A stretch of 64,000 nucleotides of DNA from Actinoallomurus sp963823735 (GCA_963823735.1 CAWGMO010000002.1:558001-622000); one strand, 5' to 3'; shown: positions 23,513 through 33,973, numbered from the stretch's first letter. Made by a program: numbers and translations. The notes: generated by a model not told the origin, from the sequence alone.

Positions 23513-24850
23513 TCAGTCTCCCCACCGGGAGAACGGGCGTCGTCGTACGGCCGGCGGCATCCGCCCTACGCCGCCGGGCGTACGGGCGCGGCGCGGCCAC
23601 AGCGCGAGGACGGCGGCCGTGCCGAGGCAGCCCGCGGACGCCGCGAGCAGCCCGCTCGTCCCGGCGAGGACCACGCCGAACCCGGCCGCGACCGTGATCA
23701 CCGTCTTGGTCACGCCGGCGGCCTCACCGGCACGTTCGGGGCGGACGGCGGCCTGCGTGGCGGTCAGCGTCAGCGCGTTGCCGAGCCCGAGCGACGCGCC
23801 ACAGGCGGTGATCGCCACCGCGTACGCGGGCAGGGTCGGCGCCAGCGTCGCCGCCCACAGCAGGGCCGCGCTCACGCCGAGGGCTCCCGCCATCACCGCG
23901 ACCGCGCGCCGGGCCGGTACGCGCCCGGCGGCCGGCGCCGCGACGGCCATGAGCGTGGCGGGGGCGAGGAAGACGGCGCCCGAGGCGCCGGAGCTCAGTC
24001 CCCATGACGCCTGGAGCGACAGGGGCGTGTCGACCAGGAACACCACGGTCGCGGCGTTCGCCATGGCACCCGCCGCGGTGAGCGCGACGTACGCCCGGTC
24101 GCGGAACAGCGCCGCGGACACCAGCGGGTTCGGCGCACGGCGCTCGGTGCGTACGAAGACGGCCGCGAGGGCGGCGAACAGGACGAACAGGGCGGCACTC
24201 CGGTCCGGCCGCCACACCGGCAGCCGGTCGGCGAACACCGCGAGCGCGACGAGCGCCGCCGTGCCGGCGACGAGCCCCTTACGGTCCAGCGGCCCGGCGA
24301 CGCCGCGCGACTCCCCGGCCCGCCGCGCGCACGCCGCCGCGAGGATCGCGAGCGGGATGTTCACCCAGAACACGAGCCGCCACGACACCTCCGCCAGCGC
24401 CCCGCCGAGGAACGGCCCGCACACCGTCGCGACGCCCCCGCCACCGAGCGCGAGCCCGACGGCCCTGCCCCGCAGGCCCGGCGGGTAGGCGTTGGTGAGC
24501 AACGCCAGCCCGGTCGGCATCGCCAGCGCCCCGCCCCCACCCTGCACGACCCGCGCCACCACGAGGAACGGCAGTGAGGGCGCCAGCGCGCACGCCAGCG
24601 AAGCGCTCCCGAACGCGGCCAGCCCGGTGAGCAGCAGCCGGCGCCTGCCGTACAGGTCGCCGAGCCGCCCGGCGCCCAGCATCATCGTGCCCGCCGCCAG
24701 CAGGTACGCAGCGACCAGCCACCGCAGCCCGCCGTGCGTGACATGCAGGCTCCGCCCGATACCGGGCAGCGCCGTGTTCAGCGCGAACGCGTCCAACTGC
24801 AAACAGAACACCCCGAGCGCCACCGCCACGAGCACCCGTCGTCGCCCCAT
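23513..24850 (-). CDS. MFS transporter (DHA2-like)
   Basis: The 445-residue protein has 12-14 hydrophobic helices. It opens MGRRRVLVAVALGVFCLQLD and shows FALNTALPGIGRSL in helix 1, motif A as GRLGDLYGRRRLLLTG, and a motif-C-like glycine-rich helix VATVCGPFLGGALAEVSWRL. It is a proton-driven exporter of unknown substrate. It is the first gene of a two-gene unit with the seven-helix protein. No regulator lies next to it. Confidence 0.88.
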   Translation of the reverse strand: MGRRRVLVAVALGVFCLQLDAFALNTALPGIGRSLHVTHGGLRWLVAAYLLAAGTMMLGAGRLGDLYGRRRLLLTGLAAFGSASLACALAPSLPFLVVARVVQGGGGALAMPTGLALLTNAYPPGLRGRAVGLALGGGGVATVCGPFLGGALAEVSWRLVFWVNIPLAILAAACARRAGESRGVAGPLDRKGLVAGTAALVALAVFADRLPVWRPDRSAALFVLFAALAAVFVRTERRAPNPLVSAALFRDRAYVALTAAGAMANAATVVFLVDTPLSLQASWGLSSGASGAVFLAPATLMAVAAPAAGRVPARRAVAVMAGALGVSAALLWAATLAPTLPAYAVAITACGASLGLGNALTLTATQAAVRPERAGEAAGVTKTVITVAAGFGVVLAGTSGLLAASAGCLGTAAVLALWPRRARTPGGVGRMPPAVRRRPFSRWGD

Positions 24851-24989
24851 CGTCGTCCGCCTCTCGACGTCGTCGTTCCCGACCGATCGCAGAGATGGGG
24901 ATGCCGCACCGGATGAGCGCCGGGCCGCGAACTCCTCGGTGAGCGGCCGTCACGTCAGGCCCGCCACCGGTGAGGCGATGCTACCTGAG

Positions 24990-26588
24990 TCAGGGGCGCC
25001 AGACGGCCTTGGTCAGCACGTCCGGGAGCTCCGACGTCGAGTAGGCGTCGATGATCAGGGTCTGCTTCTCCGGCAGGTACCACTCGCGCTCGGTGTAGCC
25101 GCTGATGACCTTCTGGGGCGAGGCCATGTCGGTGCACTCGACGGCGTACTCGCTGTAGCTCGCGAGGCGCCCGCCGACCGGACGTTTCTCGCTGATCGTG
25201 GCGCTCTTCGGCTCGGAGATCCAGGCGTCAGGGAAGGTCGGGCAGGGCTCGACGTCGGAGGCCGGGTAGTACATGCGGCCCGGCCGGTAGCTGCCGAAGC
25301 CGTTCGCGCCCGAGTTGATCTGGGTCGGGCCCATGATCCAGAAGCCGTCGCAGCCGGACGTGAAGTATCCCGGGGACGGCTTGGCGCAGGGCTGGGTGAC
25401 GATCTGGGTGCCGGTCTCGCCCGTCTTCACCGTCCAGCCGGGGCGCAGCACCAGGCCCAGGTTCCCGAACCAGCGGGTGCCCGCCGGGATCACCGGGGTG
25501 GTCGGCGTCGGGCTGTTCGACTTGCGCGGTGAGGCCGACCCCTGCGGCCAGTTGGCGAACAGCGTGACGGCGGCGGCCACCACGACGACGAGCACCGCCG
25601 CGCCGCCGGCGAGCAGCGGGCCGCGCCGGCGGTTGCCGGACATGCCGCCGGTCGTCCCTGGCTCCTCGAACGACGTCGTACGCGCCATCGTCCACGAACG
25701 GTCCGTCGACGTGCCGGCCAGGCCGGCGCCCTGGCGGAGCGGCTCACGCCAGGAGTCCCGGCTCTCGCGGAACGGCGCGGGCTCGTCGTGGCCGAGCAGC
25801 CGCAGCAGCGCCTGCCGCGCCGTGGGACGGGCGGCCGGGTCCTTGTTCAGGCACGCCGTGACGAGGTCGCGCAGCGGGCCGCCGAAGCCGCCGATGTCGC
25901 CGAGCTGGGGCGGCGCGCTCAGGATGCGGTTGACGACCGAGCCGATGTGGTCGTCGCCGAACGGCGGGCGGCCCGTCGCCGCGTACGCCATCGTCGCGCC
26001 CCAGGCGAACATGTCCGCCGCCGGGCCGGGAGGCTCGTTGCGGAGCTGCTCGGGCGCCATGTACGACGGCGTGCCGGAGATGTGCCCGCTGAGGGTCGCG
26101 TCGGTGACGTGCGCGACGCCGAAGTCGATCACTCGCGGGCCGTCCGGGGCGAGCAGGACGTTGGCCGGCTTGAAGTCGCGGTGGACGACGCCCGCCTGGT
26201 GGATGGCGGTCAGGGCGGTGGCGGTGCCGATCGCCAGCCGGTCCAGGGCCGAGCCGTGCCGCGGCCCCTGCTCGCCGACGACCTGGCGCAGGGTCATGCC
26301 GTCGACGAACTCGCTGACGATGTACGGGACGTCGGCCTCGACGTCGGCCGCCAGAATCCGTGCGGTGCAGAACGGGTCGACCTTCCGCGCGGCGTCCAGC
26401 TCCTTGGCGAAGTAGCGCCGCGCCCGCGCGTCGCCGTGCACGCGGAGGAGCTTGACGGCCACCCGGTCTCCGGTGGGCGTCTCGCCGAGACAGACGACGC
26501 CCTGACCGCCCGCGCCGAGGCGCCCGAGCAGCCGGACGCCACCCACGACGGTGGGGTCGTCCGGTTGCAACGGCTGCACGGTAGACAT
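24990..26588 (-). CDS. Transmembrane Ser/Thr protein kinase with extracellular domain
   Basis: The 532-residue protein has a kinase domain (about 15-275): GAGGQGVV glycine loop, Lys46 in VAVKLL, HRD 136-138, DFG 155-157 and SYMAPEQL. A Ser/Thr-rich linker and one membrane helix (LLAGGAAVLVVVVAAAVTLF) lead to an extracellular domain of about 170 residues with several cysteines and Trp/Tyr-rich pieces such as GCDGFWIMGPTQINS. There are no PASTA or WD40 repeats, so the sensor is a different kind. The ATG at 26586-26588 is used; one three codons earlier is also possible. Confidence 0.92.
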   Translation of the reverse strand: MSTVQPLQPDDPTVVGGVRLLGRLGAGGQGVVCLGETPTGDRVAVKLLRVHGDARARRYFAKELDAARKVDPFCTARILAADVEADVPYIVSEFVDGMTLRQVVGEQGPRHGSALDRLAIGTATALTAIHQAGVVHRDFKPANVLLAPDGPRVIDFGVAHVTDATLSGHISGTPSYMAPEQLRNEPPGPAADMFAWGATMAYAATGRPPFGDDHIGSVVNRILSAPPQLGDIGGFGGPLRDLVTACLNKDPAARPTARQALLRLLGHDEPAPFRESRDSWREPLRQGAGLAGTSTDRSWTMARTTSFEEPGTTGGMSGNRRRGPLLAGGAAVLVVVVAAAVTLFANWPQGSASPRKSNSPTPTTPVIPAGTRWFGNLGLVLRPGWTVKTGETGTQIVTQPCAKPSPGYFTSGCDGFWIMGPTQINSGANGFGSYRPGRMYYPASDVEPCPTFPDAWISEPKSATISEKRPVGGRLASYSEYAVECTDMASPQKVISGYTEREWYLPEKQTLIIDAYSTSELPDVLTKAVWRP

Positions 26589-26626
26589 ACCGCGCATTGT
26601 CTCGCATATCAGCGCATTCAGCCTGG

Positions 26627-28094
26627 TTAGCGGCCGTGTCGCGGCCGACCAAAACCGGCCTCGAACGCTACGCCATCTTTTTCACGCCCTGGGCGTCCAC
26701 GGTCAGAACGATCTTGCCGAGGTGACGGTCGTAGGTCGGTTCGCCGCGGCCGTGACGGCCGCCGGCCTGCCGGCTTCCGGCAACGGCACCGCCGGCGGGC
26801 GGTCCCCTCGCCCGCCGCCAGCATGTTCAGCGCGAGCGCCGCGGACCAGCTGAAGTGCTGGGCACCGCGGCCCGTGCCGTCCACCGGGTCGAAGTACTCA
26901 CGGAAGCCCGACCGCGCCACCAGCTCCAGCGTCGCGTCGCGCACGGTCGCGGCGACGTCCGTACGGCCGGAGCGCAGCAGGCCGACCCACACGAGCCAGT
27001 TCGTGTTGACCCAGCTCGGGCCGCGCCAGTACCGGCGGCGGTCGAACGCCGGAGCGCGCCGGTCGGTGGTGGGCACCGGGTGCCGGGAGCCGCCCATGAA
27101 ACCGGGCGACAGCAGCAGGCCGACCAGCCGGTCGCGCATGTCATCGGACAGCCAGGGGTCCAGCAGCGCGGCGAACCCGGAGATCGTCGCCGTACGAACA
27201 CGGGCGCCCGTGCGGACGTCGCGCGCGACGAACGTGCCCAGGTCGTCGTCCCAGAGCCCGGCGGTGAGCGCGTCGTGCAGGGCGAGGGCGGCGTCCAGGT
27301 GCGGGCCCGGGTCGAGGCCGAGCCGCCGCGCGATCTCGGCGAGGCACAGCTCGCCGTCCAGCAGCACGGCGTTGAACAGCGGGTCCTCGACGGTGAACGG
27401 GTGCTCGGCGGCGAGCCGGCCGTCGTCGTACCCGATGTCGCGGTAGCTCTCGGCCAGCGAGACGTACGCGATGTAGTCCGCGTCGCTGGGGCGCTCGGTC
27501 GCCGGGACGTGGCTGAGGTCGCGGCGCACGAACGAGCGCGGGCGCGCGGCGTCGAGGTCGGCGAGCATCGGGTCCCACGCGGGGCTGTTGTCCATCCCGG
27601 ACTCCCACGGGTGGACGACGCACGCCAGTCCCGTACGCGCGACGTCGCGGCACTCGATCAGGTAGCGGTGCTGTGCGGCGAGCTTCGGGTACGCCTCGGC
27701 GAGGAAGTCTCGGGCGCCGTGCTCATCGCGGGTGGCGACGGTCAGCGCGGCCCGCGCGTGCACCGGCGGCTGGACGATCCCGGAGGTGCTCACCGAGGGT
27801 GCGCCGCTCATGCGGTCGCTCGCCCAGAACCCGGGCCCCGGGAAGTACGCGGCGTCGGCGTCGTCGTTGTAGACGATGTGCGGCAGCCGCCCGATGTCCC
27901 ACTGCGCGCCGAACAGGTTCAGCAGCTCGCGCTGGGCGCGCTCCTGGCTGACCTCGGCCAGCCCCACCGCGATGAACGCGGAGTCCCAGCTCCACTGGTG
28001 CGGATACTGGGCGCGGGACGGGCAGGGTGACGGCGCCGGTCCAGTTGCCGGTCAGGGTGTCGACGGCGGCCTGCCGCAGCTCGGCGACCCTCAT
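26627..28094 (-). pseudogene. MGH1-like glycoside hydrolase, frameshifted
   Basis: The gene starts at the ATG 28092-28094 (MRVAELRQAAVDTLTGNW). It shifts frame near 28010, where one extra C precedes the codons for QYPHQWSWDSAFIA. It then runs through a long alpha/alpha-barrel enzyme: WESGMDNSPAWD, YWRGPSWVNTNWLVW and REYFDPVDGTG near the end. These match the mannosylglycerate-hydrolase / GH63-like group. The catalytic domain appears to end near NMLAA at about 26820; beyond that the frame is Arg-rich and probably not natural. Its start overlaps the dehydrogenase stop as ATGA. Confidence 0.75.
26668..26760 (-). pseudogene. Possible dehydrogenase C-terminal remnant
   Basis: A short frame ends PTYDRHLGKIVLTVD followed by about nine residues and TAG. 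The GKIVLTV ending is typical of zinc-type quinone oxidoreductases (MDR family). There is no matching upstream domain in this frame, and it overlaps the reading frame of the glycosidase tail. It may be a leftover of a deleted gene. Confidence 0.22.
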
Positions 28095-29144
28095 ACGGCG
28101 TCCTCCTGGAAGTCCAGTACGGCCTGGAGCAGGTCCACGGGGCGGTCGGCGACCAGTTCGAAGGCGCGCGCGGCCTCGGCGGCGGGGATGACGTGCGTGA
28201 CGAGCGGGCCGGGATCGACGCGGCCGGAGGCGACCAGGTCCATGAACCCCCGGTGGAGCCGCTCGCGGTCCCAGCGCCCGCTGTTCTCCGGGGCGACACC
28301 GGAGATCTGGGACGCGACGACCCGCACCCGGTTGTGGTGGAACTCCTCGCCGAGCCTCAACGCGGCCGCCTCTCCCTGGTAGAAGCCGGCCGCGACGACG
28401 CGGCCGTTGTATCGGACCGTGCGCACGGCCTCGTGCAGCGCGCCGTACGCGCCCGCTCAGCTCGACGCACACGTCGGCGCCGTGACCGCCGGTGAGGTCG
28501 CGTACGGCCTCGGCCGCGGACACCTCGCCGGCGAGAAGGGTGTGCGCGGCGCCCTGGTCGCGGCTGAGCCTCAGTCTCTCGGGTACGGCGTCGACCGCGA
28601 TGACGGTCGCGCCGCTGAGCACCGCGAGGCGGGTGGCGAGCAGCCCGATCACCCCCTGGCCGAAGACGGCGACCGTCTCGCCGACGTGGGTGCCGGCGTC
28701 GATGAGCGCGTTCAGCGCCACGGCGCCGACGCGGGCGAAGACGCCGCGTACGGGCTCGACGTGCGATGGCCAGGACCTGGTGGCGCGCCGTCTCCTCGGG
28801 CAGCACGCCGTACGCCCGGTGGCCCCAGATGCCCCCAGATCCGGTCGCCCTCGCTGACACCGGAGACACCTGGGCCGAGTTTCTCGACGAGCCCCTACCT
28901 CTTCATACCCCCAACCCTCGACCGGGTAGTCGACGGTGTGGGCGCCGGACAGGAAGAGTCTGCGCTCCGGGTCCCAGCGGCGGTGCAGGTACGGGTTGGT
29001 GCCGAGGTAGGCCGTCAGCTCGGTCCCGGCCGAGATCCCGGAGTAGAGCGTGCGGACGAGCACCTGGCCGGCGGCGGGTTCGGGTCGCGGTGACTCGACG
29101 ACGTCGACGTCGCGCGGGCCCACGAAGCGTACGGCGCGATCCAC
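28091..29144 (-). pseudogene. Zinc-binding medium-chain dehydrogenase, frameshifted
   Basis: The GTG start (29142-29144) has AGGAG upstream and gives MDRAVRFVGPRDVDVVE. The N-terminal domain has TLYSGISAGTELTAYLG. Several one-base insertions fall between about 28760 and 28910, after which the Rossmann part VAVFGQGVIGLLATRLAV continues. Another shift near 28440 leads to the last part, VRYNGRVVAAGFYQGEAAAL to the stop. The family oxidises sugar or polyol hydroxyls with NAD(P). It is the first gene of the leftward unit and is followed directly by the glycosidase. Confidence 0.78.
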
Positions 29145-29317
29145 TCGGCCGCTCCTCTCGGGTCACGGATTTCGGGCGGCCGACTTAAGTCTTGTCAGCG
29201 GACAAAAGTTGCGCTTCAATCGGCCAACACACGGGATGTTACGTCTATGTTTCGACATTTCGCGACTTGAAACAAACCTCGCCTGCTGGAGGCGTCACCC
29301 GGATCGGAAGGACGACG
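29145..29317. promoter_or_regulatory. Divergent control region of the sugar cluster
   Basis: This gap separates the dehydrogenase/glycosidase unit from the ABC transporter unit. It holds the perfect palindrome GACTTAAGTC at 29182-29191, directly followed by TTGTC-AGCG-GACAA, and a GTTTC/GAAAC pair near 29249-29275. These are candidate sites for the ROK repressor encoded downstream. GGAAGG precedes the binding-protein ATG. Confidence 0.5.
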
Positions 29318-30716
29318 ATGAGATACAAGGCGCTCCTGGCCGCCGCACTGGCGGCCGCCACGCGGGCGGGGTCGACCGGCTGCGCCTCCTCCGGAGGATC
29401 GAGCGGATCCAGCAAGCAGATCACCGTGTGGAGCGAGGAGAACGACGCCTCGCGCGTCCAGGCCACCCAGCAGATCATCGCCGGGTTCACCAAGAAGACC
29501 GGCATCAAGGTGAAGCTCGTCGGCGTCGACGGCAGCCAGTTCGACCAGCTGGTGACCTCGGCCGCCGCGGCCGGCAAGATGCCCGACGTGATGGGGGCGC
29601 TGCCCCTCGACGCGATCCAGTACCTCGCCGTCGAACGACCTGGTCGACACCGACCACGGTCGAACAAGGCGCTCCAGGGCCTCGGCACCGGCACGCTCGA
29701 CCCGACCGCGCTGAAGCTCACCCAGTACAAGGGCAAGCCCGCGCGCGGTGCCGAGCGACGCCTTCGCCCAGCTCCTCGTCTACCGCAAGGACCTGTTCAA
29801 GAAGGCCGGGCTGCCCGTGCCCGACACCTTCGACACGCATCGACGAAGGCCGCGGCGGCACTGAGCAAGAACGGCATGGCCGGGATCACCGCCGCGACCG
29901 TCGGCAACGACGTCTTCACCGAGCAGACCTTCGAGGACTTCGCCCTCGCCAACGGCTGCCAGCTCGTCGACGCGAACGGCAAGGCGCACGCTCGAACAGC
30001 AAGCCCTGCGTCGACACGTTCAACTTCTACGACGAACCTGATCAAGCAGCACTCGGTGCCCGGCACCCAGGACGTCGACACGACCCGCGCGACGTACTTC
30101 GCCGGCAAGGCGGCGATGGTCGTGTGGTCCTCCTACATCCTCGACGAGATGGCCGGCCTGCGGAACGACGCGCTGCCGACCTGCCCGGAGTGCAGGACCG
30201 ACCCGGCGTTCCTGGCCAAGAACAGCGGCTTCGTGACGTCGATGAAGGGCCCGGACGGCACCAAGCCGGAGCAGTTCGGTGAGATCAACTCCTGGACCGA
30301 TCAGCAAGAGCGCGAACGCCGCGTCGGCGCAGCAGTTCGTGCAAGTACATGATGAACGAGGGCTACACCGACTGGCTCGGCTTCGCACCCGAGGGCAAGT
30401 TCCCGGTGCGCAAGGGCACCGCCGAGCCGACCCGCAGAAGTTCGTCACCGCGTGGCAGACGCTGAAGGCCGGCGTGGACAAGAAGGCGCCGCTGTCGGAC
30501 TTCTACTCCCCCGACGTCATCGACGCGCTGAAGAACACCATGGCGACGCTGGACCGGTGGGCGCTGCCGCAGGGCCAGGGCAAGCTGCTCGGCGCGACCC
30601 AGGGACAGTTCGTCGTCCCGAAGGCGATCAACTCCGCGACCGGCGGCCAGAAGACACGCCGAGCAGGCCGCCCAGCAGGCGCAGCAGGACGTGCAGTCCG
30701 AAGATCGCTGAAGTAG
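29318..30716 (+). pseudogene. Extracellular sugar-binding lipoprotein, frameshifted
   Basis: The start MRYKALLAAALAAATRAG leads to a lipobox STGC, so the mature protein would be membrane-anchored. The chain matches family-1 solute-binding proteins: TVWSEENDASRVQATQQI, FTKKTGIKVKLV, ASTKAAAALSKNGMAGIT and TYFAGKAAMVVWSSY. At least eight single-base indels interrupt it (near 29630, 29652, 29662, 29745, 29835, 29991, 29994 and 30037, and more after 30290). Many cancel in groups of three so that the first frame returns. Repaired, it would be about 440 residues. The substrate is unknown, probably a sugar or glycoside. Confidence 0.8.
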
Positions 30717-30760
30717 CGCCTCAAGTAGACGGCGGCTGGCCGTCCACCGACCGGACACGC

Positions 30761-31751
30761 ATGGCCGAAGGGACCGACGCCACGAGCGTCGGCGCAAGGC
30801 GGCGGAGCGCACGCCCGGCGTGGGCACCGCGCCGGCCTCGCTCTGATCTCCCCACGCTGGTCGTCGTGCTGGTCATGGTCATCGTCCCGGTGCTGTGGAC
30901 GCTGATGCTGGCGTTCCAGGACGTCCGCCTGATCAACCTGCGGCAGACGGGCCTGTTCGGCAACTACACGCTCGGCAACTTCTCGAACGTGCTGACCTCG
31001 CCGCGACTTCGTCTCCGGTCTGGACGAGCACCCTGATCTACACGATCGGCGGGACGGTCGGCTCGATCGCACTGGGGCTGGTCGCGGCCCTCGTCGTCCG
31101 GCAGCCGTTCCGCGGCCGTGCCATCGTCCGCGGCGCGATGCTGCTCCCCTACATCGCGCCGGTCGTCGCGGCGACGTTCGTGTGGGAGGTGATGCTGAGC
31201 CCGCAGTTCGGCATCATCGAACCAGATCGGCACCAAGCTGCTCGGCTGGAACCGCGCGGTGCCGTTCCTGTCCGAGCAGACCGGGCACCTGTCGCTGTTC
31301 GGCGCGCACGTGAGCGTGCCGACCGCGATGCTCACGGTGATCGCGTTCGAGGCGTGGCGCTACTTCCCGTTCTCGTTCCTGTTCATCCTGGCGCGCATCC
31401 AGGCGATCCCGGGCGAGCTGGAGGAGGCGGCGAAGGTCGACGGCGCGACGCCGTCGCAGCGGTTCACGCCACATCGTGCTGCCGCAGCTGCTGCGGCGTG
31501 CATCGCGGTGCTCGCTGGTGCTGCGCGTTCATCTGGACGTTCAACAAGTTCGACGACGTCTACCTGCTGACCGGCGGCGGCGCCGGCACCGAGGTGGCCA
31601 GCGTGCGGGTGTACAAGCTGCTGACCGCGCAGGCCGACGTCGGCGCGGCCGCGGCGCAGGCCATGGTGCTCGCCGTGGTCCTGATGGTCTGCCTGCTCGT
31701 CTACTTCGCTCCTGCTCGGGCGCCGGACAGACCGAGGAGGCCATGGCATGA
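30761..31751 (+). pseudogene. ABC sugar permease 1 (MalF-like), frameshifted
   Basis: The reading begins MAEGTDATSVGARRRSARP and enters six membrane helices, with the first at LPTLVVVLVMVIVPVLWTLM. The EAA loop reads ELEEAAKVDGATPSQRF, the contact site for the ATPase. Extra bases occur near 31008, 31221, 31470, 31515 and 31707. In each case removing one base restores family-like sequence, for example IINQIGTK at 31215. Its stop overlaps the next permease start as ATGA. No ATPase is encoded here, so it would use a shared MsiK-type ATPase, as is common in actinobacteria. Confidence 0.78.
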
Positions 31752-32685
31752 CCGACTGGCACGACGCACGTCGGAAACGAGGCCGCGCCCGCGCGCCCCG
31801 GTCGACCGCCGACGGCCGTGGACCCGCGACCGCGTCGAGACGCTGGTATTCAGGGTGCTGCGCTGGTTGGCCATCGCGTTCTTCCTGGTGCTACGTCTTC
31901 CCCTTCTACTACATGGTCCTGCTGTCGCTGCGCACGATCCAGCAGTTCCTGCTCGACCCGGCGAACCTGTCGGTGTTCGGCCACGTGAGCTGTCCGGCGG
32001 TCTACGCGACCGTCCTCAAGCCGGTCTCCAAGGGCGGCCAGGGGTTCCTGGTCTTCCTGCGGCAACAGCGGCATCGTCGCGGTCGCTGACCGTGCTGCTC
32101 ACGCTGCTCGTGTCGATCCCCGGCGCGTACGCGGTGAGCCGCCTGAAGTTCTTCGGGCACCGGCAGGTCAGCGGGCTGTTCCTCGCGGTGTACCTGTTCC
32201 CGAGCATCCTGCTCGCGATCCCGCTGTTCGCGTTCTTCACCCGCATCGGGCTGCGCGGCTCGCTGTTCGCGCTCGTCATCGTCTACATCTCCCAGACGGT
32301 GCCGGTCTCGATCTACATGATGCGCAACTACTTCGAGACGATCCCGCGCAGCCTGGAGGAGGCGGCGATGGTCGACGGCTGCTCGCGCCTGGGGGTCATC
32401 CGGCGCGTCAGCCTGCCGCTCGCCAAGCCCGCCGTCATGGCCACCAGCCTGTACGTCTTCATGATCGCCTGGAACGAGTACCTGTTCGCGCTGCTGTTCC
32501 TCGTCGAGGACCGCGACCACTGGACGGTGCCGCTCGGGCTCGCGCTGCTGTCGGGCAGCATCGAGATCCCCACGACCGTGCTGATGGCCGGCTCGGTGAT
32601 CCTGACCATCCCGATCATCGTGCTGTTCTACCTGACCGAGCGGCTGCTGACGGAGGGCCTGACCAGCGGGGCGGAAAAGGGCTGA
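31748..32685 (+). pseudogene. ABC sugar permease 2 (MalG-like), frameshifted
   Basis: The gene starts MTDWHDARRKRGRARAP. It is broken by several indels between about 31790 and 32085, then is intact from LTVLLTLLVSIPGAYAVSRL to the stop. The EAA motif SLEEAAMVDGCSRLGVIRR is complete, and membrane helices such as VILTIPIIVLFYL close the protein. With permease 1 it would form the heterodimer channel. A 7-bp inverted repeat overlaps its stop, before the ROK gene. Confidence 0.8.
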
Positions 32686-32705
32686 TCACGAAATCCAGCG
32701 TGATC
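32684..32705. promoter_or_regulatory. Inverted repeat between permease 2 and the ROK gene
   Basis: GATCACG at 32684-32690 and CGTGATC at 32699-32705 form a perfect 7-bp inverted repeat with an 8-base centre. It may be an operator or a weak hairpin ahead of the repressor gene. Confidence 0.35.
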
Positions 32706-32756
32706 GGCGGATCCGGGATCATAGGCCGGGACACACCGCTCAGGGGAGGAGGCGTC

Positions 32757-33959
32757 TTGGCTCGCGGCAGCGTCCCGGCGTCCGCCGGTCAGATCCTGCA
32801 GATGATCCGGTCGGGGCAGGTGAGCACGCGCCGTGAGCTGCTCGAACTCACCGGCCTGTCCCGGTCGACGCTGACGCTGCGCCTCTCGGAGCTGTACTCG
32901 GCCGGCTACCTGCGGCCCGCGGGGCAGCGGGCCGGCAGCATGGGCCGGCCGTCGGGCCTGCTCACCTTTGACGAGACCGGCAAGCTCATCCTCGCCGCCG
33001 ACCTCGGCGCGACGCACGCCCGAATGGCGCTCACCGACGCGGCCGGGACCGTCCTGGCCGAGACCACCGTCGAGCTGCACATCGACGCCGGTCCCGCCGA
33101 GGTGCTCGGCACCGTACGGTCGACCTTCCGCTCCATGCTGGAGTCGGCCTCCCACGACGTCTCCGACGTGTGCGGCATCGGCGTCGGCGTCCCCGGGCCG
33201 GTCGACTTCGAGGCCGGGCGCGTACGCAACCCGCCGATGATGCCGGGCTGGCACGACCATCCGATCAGGGACTCCCTCGCCGAGGACTTCGGCGTCCCCG
33301 TGTTCGTCGACAACGACGCGAACCTCATGGGCCTCGGCGAGCAGCAGCTGACCTACCCCGACGTCGCGAGCCTGCTGTTCGTGAAGGTCGGCACCGGGAT
33401 CGGCTCGGGCATCATCATGAACGGCAGGCCCGAGCGCGGCATCGCCGGCGGCGCGGGCGACATCGGGCACATCCGGCTGGGCCGCCCGACCGGCGAGGTG
33501 CCGTGCGCCTGCGGAGGGTCCGGCTGCCTCGCGGTGTACGCGAGCGGCGGAGCGCTCGCCCGGCGGCTCACCGAGCAGGGGATCACGACGCGTACGAGCC
33601 GTGACGTGGTCCGTCACGTCGAGGCGGGCCGCGCCGAGGCCATCGCGATGGTCGGCGTCGCCGGACGGCTCCTCGGCGAGGTGCTGGCGACCGCGGTCGC
33701 CCTGCTCAACCCCTCCGCACTGATCATCGGCGGCGACATCGCGCGTACGCAGGAGCACTTCCTGAGCGGGATCGCCGCGATGCTGTACGAGCGGACCGTC
33801 CCGCGCGCGACGCGCGACCTGCTGATCGCCACCAGCAGGCTCGGCGACCGGGCCGGGATCGAGGGCGCCCGGATGATGGTGCTCGACCAGGTCTTCTCCG
33901 AGCAGGCCGTCGACGACCATCTGAGACGGGTGTCCGAGCCCGCCGCCTCACCTCACTGA
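32757..33959 (+). CDS. ROK-family transcriptional regulator
   Basis: The 400-residue protein has an N-terminal winged helix (about 5-65, VSTRRELLELTGLSRSTLTL) and a C-terminal ROK sugar-kinase-like domain with the ATPase-fold pieces LAADLGATHARMALTD and FVDNDANLMGLGE. It also has the Cys-rich structural site CACGGSGCLAVYA. The usual Glu after the last Cys of this site is replaced, which often marks a regulator rather than a kinase. A TTG start at 32757 is chosen because GGGGAGGAGG ends about 5 bases before it. It probably represses the adjacent ABC transporter and divergent dehydrogenase unit in response to a sugar. Confidence 0.88.
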   Translation: MARGSVPASAGQILQMIRSGQVSTRRELLELTGLSRSTLTLRLSELYSAGYLRPAGQRAGSMGRPSGLLTFDETGKLILAADLGATHARMALTDAAGTVLAETTVELHIDAGPAEVLGTVRSTFRSMLESASHDVSDVCGIGVGVPGPVDFEAGRVRNPPMMPGWHDHPIRDSLAEDFGVPVFVDNDANLMGLGEQQLTYPDVASLLFVKVGTGIGSGIIMNGRPERGIAGGAGDIGHIRLGRPTGEVPCACGGSGCLAVYASGGALARRLTEQGITTRTSRDVVRHVEAGRAEAIAMVGVAGRLLGEVLATAVALLNPSALIIGGDIARTQEHFLSGIAAMLYERTVPRATRDLLIATSRLGDRAGIEGARMMVLDQVFSEQAVDDHLRRVSEPAASPH

Positions 33960-33973
33960 AACGGAGCCCCCGC

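Noticed and set aside
26855..28030. Open frame of 391 codons antisense to the glycosidase
   Set aside because: Arg/Val/Ala-rich shadow without motifs; the minus strand encodes recognisable glycosidase sequence.
29318..30716. Programmed ribosomal frameshifting in the binding-protein gene
   Set aside because: There are too many shifts without slippery runs, and neighbouring genes show the same kind of insertions.
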